Shown one piece after another: positions 57,081 to 64,000 of a stretch of DNA of 64,000 bases. Every line of letters begins with the position of its first letter. Position 1 is the stretch's first letter. The notes beneath the pieces were generated by a model, which saw only the letters and a list, made by a program, of their open reading frames with translations, made no database searches and was not told the DNA's origin. The translations under genes were made by a program, and so were the position numbers. The stretch is from Blattabacterium cuenoti (GTDB taxonomy: Bacteria > Bacteroidota > Bacteroidia > Flavobacteriales > Blattabacteriaceae), in the NCBI RefSeq assembly GCF_014251375.1, contig NZ_CP059187.1, positions 524,078-588,077 of the forward strand, read 5' to 3'.

Positions 57081-59822
57081 AATAGATCAAATCATTCATC
57101 ATATTCTTCTAAAAAGAAAAGAGTTTGTTCAAAAAAAATTTTTTTTAGTTTCATTTGAGAATTCTATCATAGAATATATCCAAAAAAAATATAGTACAAA
57201 GTTTAGAAATTTTCCTAATACAGAATTCTATACTATGGAAAGATTTCTAGAAATCCTTTCAGGTTTATCTTCATACCATAGATTTTATGTGCTTTTACTT
57301 TTTTTTGAAATATTAAAAAAAAAAACAGTTTTCTAGCAAAAAATTTTAACGATTTTTTAAAATGGGGGCCTAGTATTTTGAATGATTTTCATGATTTGGA
57401 TCTTAATCTTATTAAACTAGACTCTTTTTTTTCCTCTATTATTTCTACAGAAAAAATGAAAGAATGGAATCCAAATATCTTGGAAAAAAAAAATAAAAAC
57501 TTACTTTTTTGGGAAGACCTTTCTAGGTACTATTACATTCTTCAACATTGTCTTATAAAAAAAGGAAAAGCTTATCCTGGGATGCTTTTTAGAATAGCTT
57601 TTTCTAAGCTAAAGAATTTTCTATCTAAAGAAAAAAATACACAAATAGTATTTCTTTTGAAAAGAGATTCATTCATTGAATATGAAAGAAAATTCATGAA
57701 TAAAATAATTCAGTTGAATCAGGAATCGGAATCTATTCTTATATATTTTTTTTCCAAAAAAGAGATTTTATTAAAAAATTATTCTGATTTATTTCTGAAG
57801 AAAGAAAAAAAAATTTCAATAGAAAATAATATTAATCGTTGTATCAAAACAATTAGTGTCTCTAAAGAAATAGAACAAGTATACATTGTCAAACAGATAG
57901 TATATAAACTTATTCAAAATGGAAAAAGCCCCCATCAAATAGTTCTCTTATTAGGAGATAATTATTTGTCTACTCCTTTGTTTCATTCTCTAAAAAAGAT
58001 TACAGGAATTAATTTATCTATCATGAATTATCCATTCAAATACTTTCCGATTCATTCTACTTTTGATTCTTTTTTTCAATTTTTATTAAAAAAGGAAAAA
58101 TTTAAAAAATTTTATAAAAAAGACCTAATAAGAATATTTTCTGATACATGTATCAGAAAAATTTTTTTCAAAAAAAAAAAATTATCATTGTTTATAGAAA
58201 ATTTGGATACTGAAGATTCAGACTTCATACCTGAAGATATGATTAATAAATATTTATCTAATAACGATTTAGAAATTATTTTGAAAATACAAACTAATAA
58301 TACTAAAAAATGTATTACTGGAACTATTTTTTTCATCAAACAATTAAAAACCTTTTTTTCTCTAGAAACAGAAAAACATTTTTTAGAATTAGAATTCCTT
58401 TCAAGACTAGAAGTTTATATGAAAAAACTCAAAATACTTGTCAGAAAAAAAAAATGTAATTTTTTTGGAATAAAAGATGTGTTTAATATATATCAACAAT
58501 TTATAAAAACAGAAAAAATACAATATAAAAAACATCATCCAAATGGATTACCTGTTACAGGATTTATGGATGATAATATGTTGGATTTTGAAAATTTTGA
58601 AATAACAATCATAACATCCGTAAACGAAGGAAATATACCGCCATACAAAGATAAAAAAAAATACAACACTTTTATTCCTTTTGATATTCGTAGAAAATTC
58701 AGTATTCCTATTTCTAATAAAGAAAATGAAGAAGCCTATTTCCACCATTTCATAAATATTTTAAAAAAATCAAAAAATGTTTATTTGATTTACAAAAATC
58801 AACCAGATGAACTGAATTCTGGAGAAAAAAGTCGTTTTATTCATCAAATAGAAATGAATTCTGATTTTTCAACTAAAACTGAAAAAAAAGAAAATATTCC
58901 ATTTTTTATTTCAAAAAAATCTCCTATTGTTATCAAAAAAACGGAATCTATGATAAAACGATTATATGAACTTTCTAATCGTGGAATCTCTCCTTCTTCT
59001 CTACACCTCTATAATTGTAATCCACTTCTATTTTACTATAAAAAAATTATTGGATTAAAAAATATAGAACCAATTTCTTTCAAACAGGAAGTAGGAAAAA
59101 TAATTCATAAAATATTGAAAGGATTATATTTTCCTATAAAAGGTCAATTTTTAACTCTAAGTTGGATAAGTAATATAAAAAAAAATTATGAATCTATTAC
59201 AAAAAAATTATTTTTTGAAAATACTTCAAATTCAAATTTTTCTCTGGAAGGAAAAAAAATGTTAATTTTTTCAATAGTAAAAACTTACATAAAGAATTTT
59301 ATCTCATGGGATGAAAAACTTGTTGATCAAGGGCATCAAATTCTCATTAGAGAATTAGAATTTAGTATCTCAACAAGATTAGATCTTATAAAAAAAGTCA
59401 ATCTCTATGGAATTATAGACCGTATAGACGAATATGATGGAGTCACACGTATCATTGATTATAAAATAGGAAAAATAATGCCTAAATTTAATAACAAAGA
59501 AATTCATATTTATCAAAATAAAATTGCAGATCTATTTCATAATCCAATCTATGGAAATATAATGCAGTTGCTGATTTACGTTTATTTATGGTTAAAATAT
59601 TCTAAATTTTTAGGAGATAAAAAAACCCCACCAATTATTGGAATTGTTTCCCCTAAAAAAAAAGGGGGAGAAAATTCTATTGTTATAACTCCTATCAATT
59701 TTTTTCATCAAGAAAAAATGAATTTTTCTTATAAAAATTATGTAGAAAACTTTCTTCCACATTTAGTGAATAGAATTTCTGAAATTTTAGATCCAAAAAT
59801 TCCTATTCTAGAAAAAAAATAG
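57070..59822 (+). CDS. PD-(D/E)XK nuclease-family protein (AddB-like), interrupted by a one-base frameshift
   Basis: Large flavobacterial protein of the RecB/AddB-like exonuclease group. The first frame (57070-57336) carries the start (MERFLEILSGL); the second, open after the A11 run at 57315-57325, resumes NSFLAKNFNDFLKWGPSILNDFHDLDL and runs to 59822. The nuclease motif is visible near the C-terminus: GKIIHKILKGLY, LYGIIDRIDEYDGVTRIIDYKIGKI and a later QLLIYVYLWL. One extra A joins the halves into about 917 aa. The start codon at 57070 is GTG. The role in DNA repair or recombination is inferred; the partner helicase is not in this window. Confidence 0.8.
58137..58160. repeat. 24-bp perfect palindrome inside the nuclease gene
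   Basis: TTTTCTGATACA (58137-58148) is followed directly by its exact reverse complement (58149-58160), inside the codons for RIFSDTCIRK. Confidence 0.85.
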
Positions 59823-59860
59823 AAAAAATAAGAAAATAAGAATTAGTATTAACAATCTAA

Positions 59861-60916
59861 TTAGTGATTTTTAATATATTTTTCTATATAATCCCCAACA
59901 TCTTCAGTTTTCACTGAAGAATTACTTATAATATCTGGGGTACAAATTTTTTCTTTTATAGAACTTTTCACTGCTTCTTCTAAAAAAATTTTTTCTTTAT
60001 ACATTCCAAAATGTTCTAACATCATAGATGCAGATAGAATACATCCTAATGGGTTTGCTATATTTTTTCCTTCAGCCTGAGGATAGGATCCATGAACTGG
60101 CTCAAATAAAGATTTTTTTTTTCCAATAGAAGCTGATGGTAGCAATCCTAAAGAACCAGTAAGAACACTTGCTTCATCTGAAAGAATGTCTCCAAACATA
60201 TTATCTGTTAGAATAATATCAAATTTTTTAGGATTCATAATAATTTGCATAGCAGCATTATCTATATATAAAAATTCCAACAAGACATCAGGATAATCTG
60301 ATGCCATCTCTTTAATAACTTCACGCCATAATCTAGAAGTTTCTAAAACATTAGATTTATCCACTAAAGTAATTTTTTTTTTACGAGAAAGTGCTGACTG
60401 AAAAGCCATTTTTCCAATTCTTTGAATTTCTTTTCTAGAATACACACAACAATCATAAGCTGCTTTTCCATTTTTAGATCTTCCTTTTTTTCCAAAATAA
60501 ATTCCTCCAGTTAATTCTCTAAATATTAAAAAGTTAATATTATCCAATTGTTGTTTTTTTAGAAATAGTTTATTTATTTTTGGATAAGTAATTATAGGAC
60601 GTATATTACAATATAACTCCATTTTTTTTCTAAGTTTTAACAACCCATCTTCTGGTCTCATTCCTATTGGATAATGCTCGTATTTGGAATTCCCTATAGC
60701 TCCGAATAAAACGGCATCTGATTTTAAACAACTATCTATAGTTTCTTTTGGCATTGGATTCCCCAATGTCTCTATGGCTTTAGATCCTGCTAAAAGTTTT
60801 TGATAAATAAAATTATGAAAAAATTTTTTTCCAATAGAATTTAAAGCTTTAATTGCTTGTTTTATCACTTCAGGACCAACTCCATCACCTTCTATGACAA
60901 CTACATTCTTTCTCAT
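59861..60916 (-). CDS. leuB: 3-isopropylmalate dehydrogenase
   Basis: Third enzyme of leucine synthesis, oxidising 3-isopropylmalate. The N-terminal VIEGDGVGPEVIKQA, the RELTGGIYFG segment and the metal/substrate-binding ILTDNMFGDILSDEASVLTGSLGLLPS are intact. At 351 aa it is complete. It is last in the leuA-leuC-leuD-leuB operon and converges with the nuclease gene. Confidence 0.96.
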   Translation of the reverse strand: MRKNVVVIEGDGVGPEVIKQAIKALNSIGKKFFHNFIYQKLLAGSKAIETLGNPMPKETIDSCLKSDAVLFGAIGNSKYEHYPIGMRPEDGLLKLRKKMELYCNIRPIITYPKINKLFLKKQQLDNINFLIFRELTGGIYFGKKGRSKNGKAAYDCCVYSRKEIQRIGKMAFQSALSRKKKITLVDKSNVLETSRLWREVIKEMASDYPDVLLEFLYIDNAAMQIIMNPKKFDIILTDNMFGDILSDEASVLTGSLGLLPSASIGKKKSLFEPVHGSYPQAEGKNIANPLGCILSASMMLEHFGMYKEKIFLEEAVKSSIKEKICTPDIISNSSVKTEDVGDYIEKYIKNH

Positions 60917-60919
60917 ATT

Positions 60920-61525
60920 TTAAACAATATTAAAAACCGATTTTCTGTTTTTTTCAAAAGCCACTATATCTGTTTTAATAGAAACTAAAAAATCTATATC
61001 ATCATATCCATTGAGAAAACAATTCTTTTTGTATGGATGGATATAAAATTTTTCAAACTCTCCTGTTTCTACTATTTTTACAATTTGTTTTATTAAATTA
61101 ACTTGAATATTTGTATGTGGTTTATTTTCAATTATATCAAACAATTTTTTCAAGAACAATTCGGAAACTTCTACAGTTAACAATCCATTGTTTAATGCAT
61201 TTTCTTTAAAAATATCAGCAAAAAAACTAGATATAACTACTTTAAATCCATAATCATAAATAGCCCATACTGCATGTTCTCGACTAGATCCACATCCAAA
61301 ATTTCTTCCTGATAAAAGGATTTTTCCAGAAAAAATAGAATTATTTAGAATGAAATCTTTCTTTAAAGATCCATCTTTTTCATAACGCCAATCTCTAAAA
61401 ATATTTTTAACACATTCTTCACGTTTTGTTTCTTTTAAAAAACGAGCGGGAAGAATTTGATCAGTATCTATGTCAACCATGGATAAAGGAATGACTTTGC
61501 TAGTTAAAACAGTAAATTTTTTCAT
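60920..61525 (-). CDS. leuD: 3-isopropylmalate dehydratase, small subunit
   Basis: Small subunit of isopropylmalate isomerase. Signatures include [13 protein letters not shown] and [17 protein letters not shown]. At 201 aa it is full length. The start overlaps the leuC stop by four bases (ATGA), and leuB follows after 3 bp, so the four genes form one unit. Confidence 0.95.
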   Translation of the reverse strand: MKKFTVLTSKVIPLSMVDIDTDQILPARFLKETKREECVKNIFRDWRYEKDGSLKKDFILNNSIFSGKILLSGRNFGCGSSREHAVWAIYDYGFKVVISSFFADIFKENALNNGLLTVEVSELFLKKLFDIIENKPHTNIQVNLIKQIVKIVETGEFEKFYIHPYKKNCFLNGYDDIDFLVSIKTDIVAFEKNRKSVFNIV

Positions 61526-62895
61526 ATATATTTTTTTACATCTACAATTTTTCCTTCTATAGCAATAATAGAAGCAGTCAAAGGACTTACAAGTAAAGTT
61601 TTAACTCCAGGGCCCTGTCTTCCTTCAAAATTTCTATTGGATGTAGAAACACAATATTCTCCTCCAGGTATTTTATCTTCATTCATCCCTAAACACGAAG
61701 AACATCCAGGTTGACGGAATTCAAATCCAGCATTTATTAAAATTTTGTCTAACCCTTCTTCTTTTGCCTGTCGAACGACTTTTTGTGATCCGGGAACCAC
61801 CATTACTCTGATCACATGAGCAGCTTTTTTTTTTCCTTTCACTATGGAAGACACTAATCTTAAATCTTCTATTCTAGAATTCGTGCAACTTCCTATAAAA
61901 ATATAATGAATAATTTTTCCTATTAAAGATTCTCCCGGAGAAAATCCCATATAATTTAAAGATCTTTTATCATCATCAGAAAGTGATTTTGGAATACGTT
62001 CAGAAATTTTCATACACATTCCTGGTGTAGTTCCATAAGTAATCATTGGATCTATATCTTCTGCATTCAGAATATATTCTTTATCAAAAACTGTATTTTT
62101 ATCTGTTTCAAAAGTTTCCAAATATTCCATATATTTTTTATTATCAAACTTCCTATTACATTTTTTTATGTAATCAAAAGTAACTTCATCCGGAGCTATT
62201 AATCCTCCTTTTGCCCCCATTTCAATGCTCATATTACAAATAGTCATTCTTCCTTCCATACTCATATTTTTAATAGTAACTCCAGTATACTCTACAAAAT
62301 GTCCTATTCCTACATCTACTCCTAGTTTTGAAATTATATACAAAATAATATCTTTCGGGGTCACACCCTTTTTCAAATTTCCCTCTAATTGAATTTTCAT
62401 TTGTTTAGGTTTAGAGAGTAATAAACATTGACTTGCCATTACCATAGAAACTTGACTAGTTCCAATTCCAAAAGCAATACTTCCAAAAGCACCATGAGTA
62501 GATGTATGACTATCTCCACAAACGATAGTCATCCCGGGCAAAGTTAACCCTAGTTCTGGTCCAATAATATGAACAATACCATGATTCTTATCTCCAAGTT
62601 CATATAATTTGATTCCAAATTCTTTACAATTTTTTGTTAAAAAATTTATTTGTTTCCTAGATAAAGGGTCTAAAATAGGTAAATGTTGATTTATTGTAGG
62701 AACATTATGATCCGCAGTAGCTATGATTTGTTTTGGTCTAAAAACAGAAAAACCTCTTTTTTTCAATTCTAAAAAAGCTTGGGGACTCGTAACTTCATGA
62801 ATATAATGTCTATCAATATAAAGGACATCTACACCATTTTCCAATGTTTTTACTGTATGTGATTCCCAAATTTTATCAAATAATGATTTAGACAT
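61522..62895 (-). CDS. leuC: 3-isopropylmalate dehydratase, large subunit
   Basis: Aconitase-family Fe-S enzyme. The N-terminal [12 protein letters not shown] is followed by [38 protein letters not shown] (one cluster Cys) and the C-terminal [10 protein letters not shown] with the remaining cluster cysteines. At 457 aa it is intact. Fe-S supply would come through the Suf system, of which sufE is in this window. Confidence 0.96.
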   Translation of the reverse strand: MSKSLFDKIWESHTVKTLENGVDVLYIDRHYIHEVTSPQAFLELKKRGFSVFRPKQIIATADHNVPTINQHLPILDPLSRKQINFLTKNCKEFGIKLYELGDKNHGIVHIIGPELGLTLPGMTIVCGDSHTSTHGAFGSIAFGIGTSQVSMVMASQCLLLSKPKQMKIQLEGNLKKGVTPKDIILYIISKLGVDVGIGHFVEYTGVTIKNMSMEGRMTICNMSIEMGAKGGLIAPDEVTFDYIKKCNRKFDNKKYMEYLETFETDKNTVFDKEYILNAEDIDPMITYGTTPGMCMKISERIPKSLSDDDKRSLNYMGFSPGESLIGKIIHYIFIGSCTNSRIEDLRLVSSIVKGKKKAAHVIRVMVVPGSQKVVRQAKEEGLDKILINAGFEFRQPGCSSCLGMNEDKIPGGEYCVSTSNRNFEGRQGPGVKTLLVSPLTASIIAIEGKIVDVKKYI

Positions 62896-62906
62896 GTTGA
62901 ATTATT

Positions 62907-64000
62907 CTAATCTATTGTAATCAATTTCTTCTTCTTATTATCATTCATAAGATTGGATTCTTCCAAAATAATTTTTAATTCTTTATCAGAAATTTCTTTT
63001 TTCTTATCAGCATATCTTAAAAAAATAGAATAAACTAAATCTAAAGAATTTTTATTAAAAAAATATCCCAATTTTTTATAACGATAAGCCAAAGCAGATC
63101 TTCCACTCCTAGCTGTTAAAACGATTGAAAATTTATCAATTCCCACATCTTCTGGATTAATACTCTCATAAGTTTCCCTTTTTTTTATTATCCCATCTTG
63201 ATGAATACCTGATGAATGAGAAAAAGCATTAATTCCTACAATTGCTTTATTAGCTTGTACTTTCATTCCCGTACATTCGGAGACTAAATGACTCGTTGAA
63301 GAAATCATCTTTGTTTTGACATTTGTAAATAAATTCAAATGAGAATTTTGTTTGATTATCATAACAATTTCCTCTAATGAAGTGTTTCCCGCTCTCTCCC
63401 CAATTCCATTAATAGTACATTCTACCTGTTTTGCTCCATTAATTATTCCGGATAAAGAATTAGCAGTAGCTAATCCCAAATCATTATGACAATGAGTAGA
63501 TAATATAATTTTATGAATTCCTTTAACATTTTCTTTGAGATATCTAATTTTTTTACCATATTCTTCTGGTAAGCAATATCCTATAGTGTCAGGAATATTA
63601 ATAACTGTAACTCCATGTTTAATTACTGATTCACAAACTCTTGCTAAAAAATCGTTCCTAGTACGCCCTGCATCCTCTGCATAAAATTCTACATCCTCCA
63701 CAAATTTTTTGGCATATTTCACAGCTTGTATAGCTCTCTCTATAATTTTTTCTGGAGTACTATTAAATTTGTAACGAATATGACAATCAGAAGTCCCAAT
63801 TCCAGTGTGAATTCTGGATCTTTTTGCATTTTTTAAAGCACTTCCTGCTATTTCTATATCTTTTTCAACAGCTCTAGATAATGCACAAATAATAGGATCT
63901 GAAATAGATTTACAAATCTCTTGAACTGACTGGTAATCACCGGGACTGGAAACTGGAAATCCGGCTTCAATAACATCTACTTTCAAACATTCTAGTTGTT
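62907..64000 (-). CDS. leuA: 2-isopropylmalate synthase (5' end beyond the window)
   Basis: First committed step of leucine synthesis (acetyl-CoA plus 2-oxoisovalerate). The visible part starts upstream of [16 protein letters not shown] and continues to [33 protein letters not shown] with the metal-binding HxH, and [16 protein letters not shown]. The frame stays open to base 64000, and the codons before the TTG at 63986 (QLEC) still match the family, so that TTG is not the start. The downstream regulatory domain typical of long LeuA is absent, so this is the short type. Confidence 0.95.
   Translation of the reverse strand, partial: QLECLKVDVIEAGFPVSSPGDYQSVQEICKSISDPIICALSRAVEKDIEIAGSALKNAKRSRIHTGIGTSDCHIRYKFNSTPEKIIERAIQAVKYAKKFVEDVEFYAEDAGRTRNDFLARVCESVIKHGVTVINIPDTIGYCLPEEYGKKIRYLKENVKGIHKIILSTHCHNDLGLATANSLSGIINGAKQVECTINGIGERAGNTSLEEIVMIIKQNSHLNLFTNVKTKMISSTSHLVSECTGMKVQANKAIVGINAFSHSSGIHQDGIIKKRETYESINPEDVGIDKFSIVLTARSGRSALAYRYKKLGYFFNKNSLDLVYSIFLRYADKKKEISDKELKIILEESNLMNDNKKKKLITID

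Overview
The window looks like a piece of chromosome from an obligate insect endosymbiont of the Bacteroidota (Flavobacteriales), most probably Blattabacterium of cockroaches and termites. The grounds are very AT-rich DNA with long A and T runs, tightly packed and often overlapping genes, and protein signatures and gene orders typical of Flavobacteriia: acpP-fabF-rnc, rpsO-pnp-rpoD, folP/DUF1599/tpiA next to cdaA, nadK-uppS-bamA-ompH, lptC-CorC-ppiD, a fused secDF, and atpD-atpC apart from the rest of the ATP synthase genes. No transposase, integrase, phage gene, CRISPR array or rRNA was seen. The organism call is an inference; no database was searched.

Layout. 1-383: seven perfect 54-bp repeats that are in-frame coding DNA, the tail of a gene entering from the left. 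0.4-17.5 kb: rluD, mgtE, leuS, glutamate dehydrogenase, pyrH-frr-asnS-rpoN, aldehyde dehydrogenase, sufE, metE, a GlmU-like protein and rpmE (L31). 17.5-30 kb: fabH and ubiE (divergent), a GH3-family protein, rpsO-pnp-rpoD, tRNA-Arg, tpiA-DUF1599, folP, cdaA and murF. 29-36 kb: pdhA-pdhC, terC, a 0.5-kb non-coding stretch, secDF and tatA. 36-45 kb: envelope genes (ppiD, CorC/HlyC, lptC, ompH, bamA, uppS), nadK and tRNA-Phe. 45-57 kb: mevalonate kinase, rluB-like, aroQ, engB, a hydrolase, rnc-fabF-acpP, pckA, ribE, pdxA, atpC-atpD and ribF. 57-64 kb: a PD-(D/E)XK nuclease gene and the leucine operon leuA(partial)-leuC-leuD-leuB.

Biology. The gene set fits a nutritional symbiont. It assimilates ammonia (GdhA), makes leucine, methionine, shikimate-pathway precursors, folate, riboflavin/FAD and pyridoxal phosphate, and keeps pyruvate dehydrogenase, PEP carboxykinase and ATP synthase for central metabolism. 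It also keeps a real Gram-negative envelope (murF, uppS, bamA, ompH, lptC).

Most notable. Three long genes (murF, secDF and the nuclease) are each split by a single frameshift at an A-rich tract, and in every case adding exactly one A restores one full-length protein. Several other A12-A13 runs in the window remain in frame. This suggests genes interrupted in DNA but possibly rescued by RNA polymerase slippage, as reported for poly(A) tracts in other insect endosymbionts; homopolymer undercalling is the main alternative. Other leads are the repeat-coded Asn/Lys-rich protein tail, an unusual number of long perfect inverted repeats inside genes (four within 290 bp of the GlmU-like gene), an lptC whose lipoprotein signal peptide appears only if a non-AUG start is allowed, and a recurring TAAATTTG box matching the Bacteroidota -7 promoter element.
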